Shown: piece after piece, positions 1 to 7,718 of the stretch
How the letters are laid out: each line of letters opens with the position of its first letter
How positions within the stretch are numbered: position 1 is the first letter of the stretch
Assembly: GCA_038235385.1 (NCBI GenBank)
Contig: JBBSTY010000019.1
Coordinates: forward strand, 1 to 37,388
Origin: JBBSTY01 sp038235385
GTDB taxonomy: Bacteria > Actinomycetota > Acidimicrobiia > Acidimicrobiales > Acidimicrobilacustridaceae
Reading direction: 5' to 3'
Length of the DNA stretch: 37,388 nucleotides
Position numbers and translations under genes: made by a program
Notes under the pieces: generated by a model
Database searches by the model: none
Seen by the model: the letters and a program-made list of their open reading frames with translations, nothing else
What the model was told of the DNA's origin: nothing

Positions 1-198
1 GTCATCGGCATCAAGTTCACCGAGTGCTTCAACGTCGACCCGTTGTTGCCCCCGGAGCTGCTCCCCCGCCCCTGGCCCGGGCGTGAAGCCCGCGATCTCC
101 TCGTGCGCAGCCGCCGGCTCGGCATCTTGATCCGCGAGGAGCACAACAAGCCCCAGCTGTTCGCCCCGTTCGACGAGCTCGTGAGCTCGTTGATCTGA
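1..198 (+). CDS. PaaX-like transcriptional regulator, C-terminal end (partial)
   Basis: Only the last 65 codons are present; the gene enters from the left edge and stops with TGA at 196-198. The segment contains DPLLPPELLPRPWPG followed by an Arg/Leu-rich helix. This resembles the C-terminal domain of PaaX-family repressors, where a 'D-P-x-L-P-x-x-L-L-P-x-x-W-P-G' stretch is typical. PaaX proteins regulate aromatic (phenylacetyl-CoA) catabolism and related pathways, but many actinobacterial members have unknown targets. The DNA-binding N-terminus is outside the window, so the family call rests on this one motif and no target can be proposed. The following gene is on the same strand but has its own predicted -10 box. 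Confidence 0.6.
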   Translation, partial: VIGIKFTECFNVDPLLPPELLPRPWPGREARDLLVRSRRLGILIREEHNKPQLFAPFDELVSSLI

Positions 199-224
199 CC
201 GTCCGGCGAGGACGTCGCTCCGAG

Positions 225-230
225 TACGTT
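225..230 (+). promoter_or_regulatory. Predicted -10 box (TACGTT), leaderless start
   Basis: TACGTT ends 8 nt before the ATG at 239, and no Shine-Dalgarno is visible between them. This matches the TAnnnT-then-start arrangement seen at many genes in this window. Confidence 0.45.
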
Positions 231-238
231 CTTCGCCC

Positions 239-1210
239 ATGCGCCTGACCTCCCCTTCCTTCGTCGGTCCGGATCGGGCGAGCGCCCGTCGGCGGTCGGG
301 CGGCCGTTCGGCCACCATCGGCACCGCTCGAGCGACGCGCCTGGCAGGTGCGCTCGTCACGGTCGTGGTGCTCGCCCTGGCCAGCGCCTGTGGCTCGACC
401 ACCGACGCGCCGACGGACGCCGGCGCGGGATCGCCGTCGGGATCCACCGTCGCGTCCACCTCGACCACCGAGGCGCCGATCGTGCCGGCCACCACCGATC
501 CGTCGGGCACCACGCGGTTCAACGTCTACTGGTTGCGCACCTGTCCGTCGCCCGAGGTCGCCACCGCCGTCGGCGACTGTCGAATCGCCGTGGGCGAGTC
601 GCGCACCACCACCGACCCCGACATCCTCACCGCTGCCATGGAGGCGCTGAACGGGGGGCCGAACGAGGCGGAGCGGGCGGCCGGCCTCTCCAGCAACATC
701 CGATCGATCAGCGACTTCTACGGCGTGCGGGTCGAGGACGGGGTCGCCGTCGTCGACTACAACCGCTACTTCGAGACCGCCGCGACCCGACCGCAGGTCG
801 CCCAGGTCGTGTACACGCTCACCCAGTTCCCCACCATCGCCGGGGTCCGCTTCGAGGTCGACCACGCGCCCAACGGCGCCACCGGCACCCGGCCCGCCGG
901 CCGGGGCGATGTGCTCGAACTGGCACCTCCGGTGCTCGTCGAGTCGCCGGCGCTCGGCGGTGTGGTCGGCCCGACCTTCGCCGTCGCCGGCACGCTCGCC
1001 GCCCCTGACGTCACCTTCAGCACCCGGGTGGTGGCGCTCGACGGCACCGCCCTGGCCGAGTCGGCCGGCGCCGCGATCCCCGGCGAGTCGCTCGCCCCGG
1101 TGCCGTTCCTCCAACGGGTCACGACCACGCCGGACACCGCCGGCGCAGTCGTGCTGGTGATCACCGCATCGGACGGCACCGAGGTCACCGTCCCGATCCT
1201 GGTCCAGTAG
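239..1210 (+). CDS. Lipoprotein with GerMN and Gmad2 domains
   Basis: 323 aa. A long basic N-region precedes a hydrophobic segment (about 35-50) and a lipobox ending LASAC with Cys51, so the protein is probably a membrane-anchored lipoprotein facing outward. A Thr/Ser/Pro-rich linker (about 55-90) follows. Residues about 94-215 resemble the GerMN fold, with the 'LNGG..EAERAAGL' stretch and a V-x-V-D-Y strand. Residues about 233-320 resemble the immunoglobulin-like Gmad2 domain (VESPALGGVVG..., ending in V-T-V-P). In Bacillus, GerMN is found in the germination protein GerM. Actinobacteria that do not make endospores use it in envelope lipoproteins such as LpqB, so a sporulation role is not implied. 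Cys102 and Cys114 could form a disulfide. The next gene is convergent. The ATG at 239 is favoured by the -10 box just upstream. Confidence 0.8.
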   Translation: MRLTSPSFVGPDRASARRRSGGRSATIGTARATRLAGALVTVVVLALASACGSTTDAPTDAGAGSPSGSTVASTSTTEAPIVPATTDPSGTTRFNVYWLRTCPSPEVATAVGDCRIAVGESRTTTDPDILTAAMEALNGGPNEAERAAGLSSNIRSISDFYGVRVEDGVAVVDYNRYFETAATRPQVAQVVYTLTQFPTIAGVRFEVDHAPNGATGTRPAGRGDVLELAPPVLVESPALGGVVGPTFAVAGTLAAPDVTFSTRVVALDGTALAESAGAAIPGESLAPVPFLQRVTTTPDTAGAVVLVITASDGTEVTVPILVQ

Positions 1211-1261
1211 CGCCCGCGCCCGTTGGTGCCGTCGCCCTGGTCCCGGTGGATCCGAGGTGGA

Positions 1262-2128
1262 TCAGCCGGTGAAGCGAGGCTGGACGACGACCGGGGGCAC
1301 CGGGCGAGGCGCCGGAGCCGGCGTGGTCGTGGACGTCGACGTGGAGGTGGTCGACGTCGTGGTGGTCGACGGGGGCGGCGGGCACGGGAGCGAGGTGAGC
1401 GCCAGGCCTTGCGCCGAGATCTGACCGCCTCCGACGAAGTCGCCCTCGCCGGTGGTGAGATCGAAGGTGGCCGTGCCGGTGCCGTCGGTGCGGGCGATGG
1501 CCCACAGCGTCCCGGCGCCGTCGAAGTCGAGGCCGAGGACGTCGCCCATGCTGAAGTCGGACGAGCCCACCTCGGTTGCCGCGGCGGTTGCCGGATCGAT
1601 GGTGAAGAGCCGTCCCCGGTCGTCGTCGTAGCCGTAGAGCGTGCCGGCCACGTCGAAGGCCAGCGAGTTCATCTCGGTGCCGGAGTCGTCGAAGAACGGA
1701 CCCACGAGGGTGGTGGCGCCCGTGGTGACGTCGGCACGGTAGAGGTCGTCGCCCGTGGACAGCCACAGCGTGCCGTCGGGGGCGAAGGCCATGCCGTACT
1801 CGTAGCGGTCCAGGCCGAGCACACCGATCGAGGTGGTGGCCCCGGTGGTGGTGTCGATCGTCACGAGCGATGCGCTCTCGAAGTCGTCGTCGGGCGCCTC
1901 GATCCCGAAGAGCGTGCCGTCGCACGCCAGGGCGAGCGAATCGATGAGGCCGTCCTCGCCACCGATGCCGGTGACCGAGTTCGCGCCGGCGTCGATCGAT
2001 GCGAGCTGACCCGACTCCTGATCGATGGTGAACCCGATCGGCGCGGCCGACGCCGGGAGGATGTTGAGCGCAACCGCCGACGCGGCGACACCCGCGACGA
2101 CAAGGGAACGGGCGAGGGCACGAGACAT
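1262..2128 (-). CDS. Secreted beta-propeller-like protein with Thr-rich tail
   Basis: 288 aa from the ATG at 2128, chosen because AAGGA precedes it and because it places a clean signal peptide first (basic MSRALARS, hydrophobic core, ASA cleavage site near residue 28). Starting further upstream would bury the signal peptide. The mature part has repeats of about 45 residues of the type 'G-T-L-[WY]-x(8-12)-[LF]-x-x-[DI]-x-x-T-[GA]-A-[TA]-x-x-[VI]-G', as in propellers of the DUF4394/SMP-30/NHL type. Residues from about 255 are a Ser/Thr run followed by a Pro/Ala-rich end, probably a wall-spanning or flexible linker. No catalytic residues can be named and the function is unknown. It may be a surface or extracellular protein. 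The gene stands alone: a convergent gene lies downstream and the MoxR/VWA pair upstream. Confidence 0.7.
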   Translation of the reverse strand: MSRALARSLVVAGVAASAVALNILPASAAPIGFTIDQESGQLASIDAGANSVTGIGGEDGLIDSLALACDGTLFGIEAPDDDFESASLVTIDTTTGATTSIGVLGLDRYEYGMAFAPDGTLWLSTGDDLYRADVTTGATTLVGPFFDDSGTEMNSLAFDVAGTLYGYDDDRGRLFTIDPATAAATEVGSSDFSMGDVLGLDFDGAGTLWAIARTDGTGTATFDLTTGEGDFVGGGQISAQGLALTSLPCPPPPSTTTTSTTSTSTSTTTPAPAPRPVPPVVVQPRFTG

Positions 2129-2252
2129 CAGACGTCCTTCGAAAGCGTTGAGATGAGCTGAGGTGGGCGGCACATCATTGCACAAGGACTGTCCCGACTC
2201 GAACAGCGTTCACCGGGGCAGCAACGCAGACGCGAGGCGGTGCGTGGATCGC

Positions 2253-3716
2253 TCAGACCAGGTGGTCGACGAACTTCTCGAGCTGGCGCAGGTTGCGGCA
2301 CTCGAAGGTGCCGTCGCAGTGGGCGGCGTACTCGCCGACGATGGAGTCGCCGGTGTTCCAGTAGGCGCGTGGCTCGGGGTTCAGCCAGAAGGTGTGGCGG
2401 GCCTTCTTGCGGATCTCCTTGATCACCCAGGCCTGGCTGGCGTGGTAGTTGTTCCGCGCGTCGCCGAGGATGATGACGGTGGTCTTGGGACCGATCTCGT
2501 TGCCCCACTGCTGGTAGAAGGCCTCGAAGGCGTGGCCGTAGTCGGAGTGGCCGTCGACCCACACCACGTCGGCTTCGGTGTTGACGCGGTGCACGGCGTC
2601 GCCGATGTCGTCGGTGCCCTCGAAGAACCGCGTGACCTCGTCGATGCCGTCGATGAACACGAAGGCCCGCACCTTCGAGAACTGGTTCGAGATGGCGTAG
2701 ACGAGGTGCAGCGTGAACCGGGCGAAGGACGCCACCGACCCGGAGATGTCGGCGATCACGAAGATCTCGGGCTTGGTGGGCCGCGGGTACTTGAACTTGG
2801 GATCAGCCGGCACCCCGCCGTAGGACAACGACGTGCGCATCGTGGCCCGGAAGTCGAGCGGCCCCTTGCGACCGTGGCGCCGCTTGCGGGCCAGGCGGAC
2901 CGCAAGCTTGCGGGTGAGCGGATAGATCGCCTTGCGGAGGCTGGCCATCTCCTCACGCGACGCGTGCATGAAGTCGACGTCTTCGGGCAACGGCTTGCGC
3001 AGGGTCTTGGCCATGGCCTCGACGCCGCGGTCGGCCACGAGCCGGCGTCGGATCTCCGCCTCGACCTCCTTCTTGAGCTGGTCGATGCGGTGCTCGTACT
3101 CGTCGTGCTCGAGGCGCTCCTCGAGCGGGCTGAGCGGCTCGGGTGAATCGGTGCGGGCCTGCTGCATGAGCTGGTCGAGCACGCTGTCGAGATCGAGGTT
3201 CCGCAACGTCCGGTACAGGTAGTAGGTGCCCCCGACGGGACGACCGGGCTCCATCCCGGCGAAGCGCTTGACCGCCTGGCGGGCCAAGGCGCGCAGCATG
3301 GCGTCGTCGCCGTCGAGCAGCGCCTTGTAGAGCATCGCTGCGAGCTCCTCGGGCGACAGCGCGTCACCACCGCCACCCCCCGAGCCCTGCTGACCGTCGG
3401 CCTGGTTCGGGTCCTGCTCGCCGTCGCCGGCGGCGTCGGCGTCGTCCTTGTCGCCGACCGCGTACTCCTTGCCCCGTAGCGAGAAGTAGACCTCGAACAC
3501 GGTCTCGAAGGCTCGCCAGTGGGCGTTGGATTTGATGAGCGTGGCCCCGAGGGCGTACTTGAACGCCTCGCGGTCCTCGAGCGGGATGTGCTTGACCGCC
3601 TGCATGGCGTCGAGGTTCTCGGTGACGCTCACCGGGAGTCCGGCTTGGCGGAGCTCGACGATGAACCCGCTGAGCAGGTCGAGCATCGGTTCGCCGCTGA
3701 TCACCAGGTCGGTCAT
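2253..3716 (-). CDS. CoxE-like VWA domain protein paired with MoxR
   Basis: 487 aa. The N-terminal half is helical and ends in a low-complexity Asp/Gly/Gln linker (about 90-120), then a second helical and basic region. The C-terminal third is a VWA domain with a MIDAS start D323-I-S-G-S, a second acidic element in VDGHSDYGH and ILGDAR further on. This resembles the CoxE-like VWA family, whose members work with MoxR AAA ATPases as metal-dependent adaptors for maturing or inserting cofactors into partner complexes. No signal peptide is present, so it is cytoplasmic. The gene starts 4 nt after the stop of the MoxR gene, so the two are almost certainly co-transcribed. No carbon monoxide dehydrogenase or other obvious client gene is in the window, so the client is unknown. 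Confidence 0.85.
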   Translation of the reverse strand: MTDLVISGEPMLDLLSGFIVELRQAGLPVSVTENLDAMQAVKHIPLEDREAFKYALGATLIKSNAHWRAFETVFEVYFSLRGKEYAVGDKDDADAAGDGEQDPNQADGQQGSGGGGGDALSPEELAAMLYKALLDGDDAMLRALARQAVKRFAGMEPGRPVGGTYYLYRTLRNLDLDSVLDQLMQQARTDSPEPLSPLEERLEHDEYEHRIDQLKKEVEAEIRRRLVADRGVEAMAKTLRKPLPEDVDFMHASREEMASLRKAIYPLTRKLAVRLARKRRHGRKGPLDFRATMRTSLSYGGVPADPKFKYPRPTKPEIFVIADISGSVASFARFTLHLVYAISNQFSKVRAFVFIDGIDEVTRFFEGTDDIGDAVHRVNTEADVVWVDGHSDYGHAFEAFYQQWGNEIGPKTTVIILGDARNNYHASQAWVIKEIRKKARHTFWLNPEPRAYWNTGDSIVGEYAAHCDGTFECRNLRQLEKFVDHLV

Positions 3717-3720
3717 GGGG

Positions 3721-4620
3721 TCACCGGCTCGAGGCCGGCTTCTTCCAGCTCTGGCCGTCGCTGCTGAACTCCTTGTTCGCCTTGGCGATGTCGCTCTGGT
3801 ACTTCAGCAGCACGTTGGCGGTGTCGATGGCCACCTCGTCGGTGATCTCGTCGATGCCGAGGATCATCAGGGTACGAGCCCAGTCGATGGTCTCGCTGAC
3901 CGACGGGGCCTTCTTGAGCTCGAGCTGACGGATCGACCGCACGATGCGGGCGACCTGGTCGGCGAGCGCATCGGTGATGTCGGGCACCCGGGCGAGCACG
4001 ATCTCCTTCTCGCGGTCCAGGTCCGGGTAGTCGATGTGGAGGAAGAGGCACCGGCGCTTGAGCGCCTCGGACAGCTCGCGGGTGTTGTTGGAGGTGAGGA
4101 ACACGAGCGGGACCTGCTTGGCCTCGAGCGTGCCCAGCTCGGGGATCGACACCTGGTACTCGGACAGCACCTCGAGCAGCAGGGCCTCGGTCTCCACCTC
4201 GACGCGGTCGACCTCGTCGATCAGCAGCACCACCGGCTCGTCGGCCCGGATGGCTTCGAGGAGGGGACGGGTGAGGAGGAACTCATCGGAGAAGATGTCG
4301 TCCTCGATGTCGTTCCAGGTGGAATCGGCGTTGCGTTCGGCCTGGATGCGCAGCAGCTGCTTCTTGTAGTTCCACTCGTACAGCGCCTTGGACTCGTCGA
4401 GGCCCTCGTAGCACTGGAGCCGGATGAGCCGGCTCCCGGTGATCTCGGCGACCGACTTGGCGAGCTGGGTCTTGCCGGTGCCAGCCGGACCCTCCACCAG
4501 GACGGGCTTGCCCAGGCGGTCGGCGAGGTACACGACCCCGGCGATGCCTGCGTCGGCGAGGTAGTCGACGTTCTTGAGGTCCTGTCGGACAGCGTCCACG
4601 GACTCGAAGCGTTCAGCCAT
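3721..4620 (-). CDS. MoxR-family AAA+ ATPase
   Basis: 299 aa, typical MoxR length. Walker A GPAGTGKT at 44-51, Walker B LLIDEVD at 132-138, sensor-1 region LTSNNTREL, and an 'RRCLFLHIDYPD' stretch with the arginine finger. MoxR ATPases remodel or load cofactors into protein complexes together with VWA partners, here the CoxE-like protein encoded directly downstream. It is cytoplasmic. The ATG at 4620 lies 6 nt after a TAGAGT hexamer, so it may be translated from a leaderless mRNA. A perfect 18-bp palindrome lies over the -35 region and could be an operator. The MoxR assignment is firm; the process it serves is unknown. Confidence 0.92.
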   Translation of the reverse strand: MAERFESVDAVRQDLKNVDYLADAGIAGVVYLADRLGKPVLVEGPAGTGKTQLAKSVAEITGSRLIRLQCYEGLDESKALYEWNYKKQLLRIQAERNADSTWNDIEDDIFSDEFLLTRPLLEAIRADEPVVLLIDEVDRVEVETEALLLEVLSEYQVSIPELGTLEAKQVPLVFLTSNNTRELSEALKRRCLFLHIDYPDLDREKEIVLARVPDITDALADQVARIVRSIRQLELKKAPSVSETIDWARTLMILGIDEITDEVAIDTANVLLKYQSDIAKANKEFSSDGQSWKKPASSR

Positions 4621-4626
4621 CCACGC

Positions 4627-4632
4627 ACTCTA
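4627..4632 (-). promoter_or_regulatory. Predicted -10 box (TAGAGT) of moxR-VWA operon
   Basis: On the minus strand TAGAGT ends 6 nt before the ATG at 4620, which would put transcription start at or next to the start codon. A TTGACC hexamer lies 19 nt further upstream, inside the palindrome at 4641-4658. Confidence 0.5.
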
Positions 4633-4640
4633 CCGGCCCC

Positions 4641-4658
4641 CTTGACCGGCCGGTCAAG
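4641..4658. promoter_or_regulatory. Perfect 18-bp palindrome upstream of moxR
   Basis: CTTGACCGGCCGGTCAAG is its own reverse complement. It covers the proposed -35 element of the moxR promoter, where a repressor site would be expected. It also lies in the region transcribed past the end of proA, so it could fold as a hairpin there, though no T-tract follows. A second, looser repeat (ATTTGAG / CTCAAAT, 4663-4669 and 4678-4684) lies beside it. Confidence 0.45.
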
Positions 4659-4757
4659 AGCGATTTGAGACGCGGACCTCAAATGGCCGAAGCGGCGGTC
4701 GACTCGGCTCGGGCACCGGCGTCGCGCCGCAACCGGTACCAGCCCCCGGATCCGACG

Positions 4758-6026
4758 TCAGCCTCGGATCTGACCGGTGCCCCGCACCACGTACTTCGCC
4801 GTGGTGAGCTCACGCAGTCCCATCGGACCGCGGGCGTGGAGCTTCTGGGTGGAGATGCCGATCTCGGCGCCGAACCCGAACTCCTCGCCGTCGACGAAGC
4901 GGGTGGAGGCGTTCACCACCACCGCCGCGGCGTCGACCTCGTTCGTGAAGCGATCCGCCGACACCAGATCGGCCGTGACGATCGCCTCGCTGTGCCCGGA
5001 GCTGAACCGGTTCACGTGATCGATGGCGTCGTCGAGGCTGTCGACCACGCGGACGGCCATGCGCAGGTCGAGGAACTCGGTGGCGTAGGCCTCGTCGTCG
5101 GCCACCCCGGCGGTGGGCAGGATCGATCGGGTGCGCTCGTCGCCGAGCAGCTCGACGCCGGCGAGCGCCTCGGCGGCGCGGGGCAGGAAGGTGTCGGCGA
5201 CCGAGCCATGGACCACCAGCGACTCCGCCGCGTTGCACACCGACGGTCGCTGGGTCTTGGCGTTCACGACGATCTGGAGCGCCATGTCGAGGTCGGCCGA
5301 CGCATCCACGTACACGTGGCAGTTGCCGTCGCCGTCGATCACGAACGGCACGGTGGCGTTCTCGCGGATCGAGGCGATGAGCGATGGTCCGCCTCGAGGG
5401 ATGAGGCAGTCGATGGTGTCGCGCTGGCGCATGTACTCGACCGCCGCCTCGCGTGAGGTGTCCTCCACCAGCACCAGCGCGTCGGCGGGCAGCCCGGCCT
5501 TGGCGAACGCGCCCCGGAGGACCCCGGCGATGGCGATGTTCGAGGTGATGGCGCCCGACGATCCGCGCAGGAAGGCGGCGTTGCCCGACTTGAGGCACAG
5601 CCCGGCCGCGTCGCTGGTGACGTTGGGCCGGTTCTCGTAGATGATGGCGACCACACCGAGCGGCACCCGCACCCGCGAGATGCGCAGCCCGTTGGGCCGG
5701 GTCCAGCCGTCGAGCACCTCGCCGACGGGGTCGGCCAGGGCGGCCACCTGCTCGAGACCGCTGGCCATGGACCGGACCCGGGCGGCATCGAGGCGCAGCC
5801 GGTCGATGACGGTGGGGGCGACGCCGCCGTCGGTGGCCCGGGCCACATCGGTGGCGTTGGCCTCGAGGAGCTCGTCGGTGTGGGCCACGAGCAGCTCGGC
5901 GCCGAGCACGAGCGCCTCGTCCTTCGCCGCGGTGGCCGTGGTGGCGAGCACCCGGGCGGCGGCCTTGGCCCGGCGTCCGAGCTCGGGGATCGGGACGAGG
6001 TCGGGTGCGTCGGAGCCGGAGGACAT
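4758..6026 (-). CDS. proA: Glutamate-5-semialdehyde dehydrogenase (gamma-glutamyl phosphate reductase)
   Basis: 422 aa, full family length. It reduces gamma-glutamyl phosphate with NADPH to glutamate-5-semialdehyde, the second step of proline synthesis, in the cytoplasm. Family signatures: the nucleotide-binding region with IIYENRPNVTSDAAGLCLKSG and LRGSS, the catalytic Cys264 in QRPSVCNAAES, and the C-terminal ARGPMGLRELTT segment. It is an aldehyde dehydrogenase-superfamily protein. ProB, the preceding enzyme, is encoded on the same strand but 8.7 kb away, with six plus-strand genes in between. The ATG at 6026 follows a TAGGCT box by 6 nt, so proA has its own promoter, consistent with its separation from proB. 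Confidence 0.97.
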   Translation of the reverse strand: MSSGSDAPDLVPIPELGRRAKAAARVLATTATAAKDEALVLGAELLVAHTDELLEANATDVARATDGGVAPTVIDRLRLDAARVRSMASGLEQVAALADPVGEVLDGWTRPNGLRISRVRVPLGVVAIIYENRPNVTSDAAGLCLKSGNAAFLRGSSGAITSNIAIAGVLRGAFAKAGLPADALVLVEDTSREAAVEYMRQRDTIDCLIPRGGPSLIASIRENATVPFVIDGDGNCHVYVDASADLDMALQIVVNAKTQRPSVCNAAESLVVHGSVADTFLPRAAEALAGVELLGDERTRSILPTAGVADDEAYATEFLDLRMAVRVVDSLDDAIDHVNRFSSGHSEAIVTADLVSADRFTNEVDAAAVVVNASTRFVDGEEFGFGAEIGISTQKLHARGPMGLRELTTAKYVVRGTGQIRG

Positions 6027-6032
6027 GGGGCC

Positions 6033-6038
6033 AGCCTA
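6033..6038 (-). promoter_or_regulatory. Predicted -10 box (TAGGCT) of proA
   Basis: TAGGCT on the minus strand ends 6 nt before the proA ATG at 6026. No Shine-Dalgarno lies between them, which fits a leaderless mRNA. It faces the divergent promoter of the AAA gene. Confidence 0.5.
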
Positions 6039-6119
6039 CCGAACGTCACCGGACGCGATCATCGGCGGACGGCTCCCGGAGCGGCCCTCGTCGACCAGCC
6101 GACGCCACCGGAGAGCCGA

Positions 6120-6142
6120 CGATCGTGCGAACGGTACGATCG
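6120..6142. promoter_or_regulatory. Dyad over the AAA-gene -10 box
   Basis: CGATCGT (6120-6126) and ACGATCG (6136-6142) are exact inverted copies separated by 9 nt. The right half overlaps the proposed -10 box TACGAT (6135-6140) that ends 7 nt before the GTG at 6148. The position suits a repressor site. No regulator gene is adjacent. Confidence 0.4.
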
Positions 6143-6147
6143 CCGCC

Positions 6148-7638
6148 GTGAAGGTCGATCTGGGGTTGCAGGTGGCGGCCAACGCGTTCATCGACGCACT
6201 GACCCCGATCGTGGGATCGGTCCGGGCGGGCCGCGGCGCGTCGGCGTCGAACGCCTCCCCGGTGGCTGCGTCCCCGGTGGCCGACGACGCCCGCCGCCTG
6301 GTCACGGCCGAAGCGTTCGACCTGGCGCGTGGGTTCATCGACGCCGATCAGCGGGCGACCGACGAGGAGCTCTGGTCGCTGATCGTCGCCTTCGCTCCGG
6401 TCCACGACCCGACGCTGCTCGAACGCACGCCGGACCAGCTTCGGGGCGAGGGCCTCACCACCGGAGCGCGCACGTTCCTCGACGCACCCTCGGCGCTGTT
6501 CGCCGAGCTCCTGGGCGCCGATGTGCGGGACGGCTCGAGCTGGTCCACCACCTACTACGAGCACGCCGTCGCCCTCGGGTTCATGACCGCCTCGCTCGAC
6601 GATCACACCGACCGCAACGAGTTGCTCACCATCGAGCGGTTCCGGGGGTCGCTGCTGGAGGCCATCAAGGACGGTCGGGTGGCCGCGCCGCTCCCCCACG
6701 CCACCGTCACCGACGCCGAGGCGAAGGCCGACACCGGCGACGCGCACGCCACGGCGGGCGGCGACACCGAGCCCGACGAGGTTCCGCTCCCGCCGGCTCG
6801 TCCGATCGACGAGCTGCTCGCCGAGCTCGACGAGCTGATCGGGCTGGATGCGGTCAAGCACGAGGTCAAGCTCGTCACCAACCTGCTCCGGGTGCAGCAG
6901 CTGCGCCGCGAGCGGGGCCTCCAGACCAACGAGCAGAGCCGCCACCTGATCTTCACGGGCAACCCGGGAACGGGCAAGACAACCGTGGCCCGGTTGCTGG
7001 CGCAGATCTACCGCACGCTCGGGGTGGTCGAACGCGGCCAGCTCGTCGAGACCGATCGCTCCGGGCTGGTGGCCGGGTTCGTCGGCCAGACCGCGACCAA
7101 GGTGGTCGAGGTGTTCGATCGGGCCGATCAGGGTGTCCTGCTCATCGACGAGGCCTACGCCCTGGTGCGGGGCAGCGAGCAGGACTTCGGGCGGGAGGCG
7201 ATCGACACCATCGTCAAGCTCGTCGAGGACCGCCGCGACCGGCTGGTGGTGATCGCCGCCGGGTACCCCGCCGAGATGGGCGACTTCGTCCACGCCAACC
7301 CGGGGCTCGAGAGCCGGTTCCCCAAGACCATCGCCTTCCCCGACTACACCACCGACGAGCTGATCCGCATCTTCGTCTCGCTGTGCGACAACGGCCACTA
7401 CCGCGCCGACGACGACGCCCGACGGCGCGTCGGCCTCTACCTCGAGGCACAACCCCGCGTGCGCGGGTTCGGCAACGGCCGGGTGGTCCGCAACCTGTTC
7501 GAGGACGCCGTCGCCCGGCAGGCGAGCCGCGTCGTCGAGATCGCCGATCCCACCGACGTCGATCTGGTCACGTTGCTCCCCGTCGACATCGCCGACCCGC
7601 CCCTGCTCCCCGCGGCGGTCGCCCCCGACGCCGGCTGA
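6148..7638 (+). CDS. CbbX/SpoVK-type AAA+ ATPase with N-terminal helical domain
   Basis: 496 aa from the GTG at 6148, chosen because a TACGAT box ends 7 nt upstream and because the frame further upstream runs antisense through proA. The AAA domain (about 225-490) has Walker A G-N-P-G-T-G-K277-T, Walker B LLID334-E335, the aromatic pore-like 'FVGQTATK' and an 'ESRFPK' arginine element. These are typical of the CbbX/SpoVK/EccA clade, which includes the Rubisco activase CbbX and the type VII secretion ATPase EccA. The N-terminal 220 residues are helical with an Asp-rich 'DADQRATDEEL' turn, and I do not recognise them with certainty. No Rubisco or type VII secretion genes are nearby. It is the first gene of a plus-strand block with solute-binding-like, VWA, MurJ and PspA genes, so a chaperone role in envelope protein assembly is inferred. 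Confidence 0.82.
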   Translation: MKVDLGLQVAANAFIDALTPIVGSVRAGRGASASNASPVAASPVADDARRLVTAEAFDLARGFIDADQRATDEELWSLIVAFAPVHDPTLLERTPDQLRGEGLTTGARTFLDAPSALFAELLGADVRDGSSWSTTYYEHAVALGFMTASLDDHTDRNELLTIERFRGSLLEAIKDGRVAAPLPHATVTDAEAKADTGDAHATAGGDTEPDEVPLPPARPIDELLAELDELIGLDAVKHEVKLVTNLLRVQQLRRERGLQTNEQSRHLIFTGNPGTGKTTVARLLAQIYRTLGVVERGQLVETDRSGLVAGFVGQTATKVVEVFDRADQGVLLIDEAYALVRGSEQDFGREAIDTIVKLVEDRRDRLVVIAAGYPAEMGDFVHANPGLESRFPKTIAFPDYTTDELIRIFVSLCDNGHYRADDDARRRVGLYLEAQPRVRGFGNGRVVRNLFEDAVARQASRVVEIADPTDVDLVTLLPVDIADPPLLPAAVAPDAG

Positions 7639-7705
7639 CCCACCGACGCGCTCGCGCGTCGGCGCCACCGGCCGGGAGGGGCGCATCGGCCCGGGTGGCG
7701 GCAAC

Positions 7706-7711
7706 TAGCGT
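7706..7711 (+). promoter_or_regulatory. Predicted -10 box (TAGCGT)
   Basis: TAGCGT ends 7 nt before the GTG at 7719, consistent with a separate leaderless transcript for the solute-binding-like gene and its downstream partner. Confidence 0.45.
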
Positions 7712-7718
7712 GGCGCCG

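Noticed and set aside
239..1210. Endospore germination function for the GerMN protein
   Set aside because: GerMN domains are common in lipoproteins of actinobacteria that do not form endospores, and no sporulation genes are nearby.
2129..2185. Upstream ATG at 2185 as start of the beta-propeller protein
   Set aside because: It would place 19 polar residues before a good signal peptide, while the ATG at 2128 has an AAGGA site.
6148..7638. Rubisco activase (CbbX) or type VII secretion EccA
   Set aside because: The AAA domain fits the shared clade, but no Rubisco, esx or ecc genes are in the window, so the specific names are not justified.
5880..7718. Very long open frame continuing upstream of the solute-binding-like gene (open from 5880 to 8765)
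   Set aside because: The upstream part is Arg/Gly-rich, overlaps proA antisense and the AAA gene in another frame, and looks like GC-driven shadow sequence. Protein-like sequence begins at the GTG at 7719.
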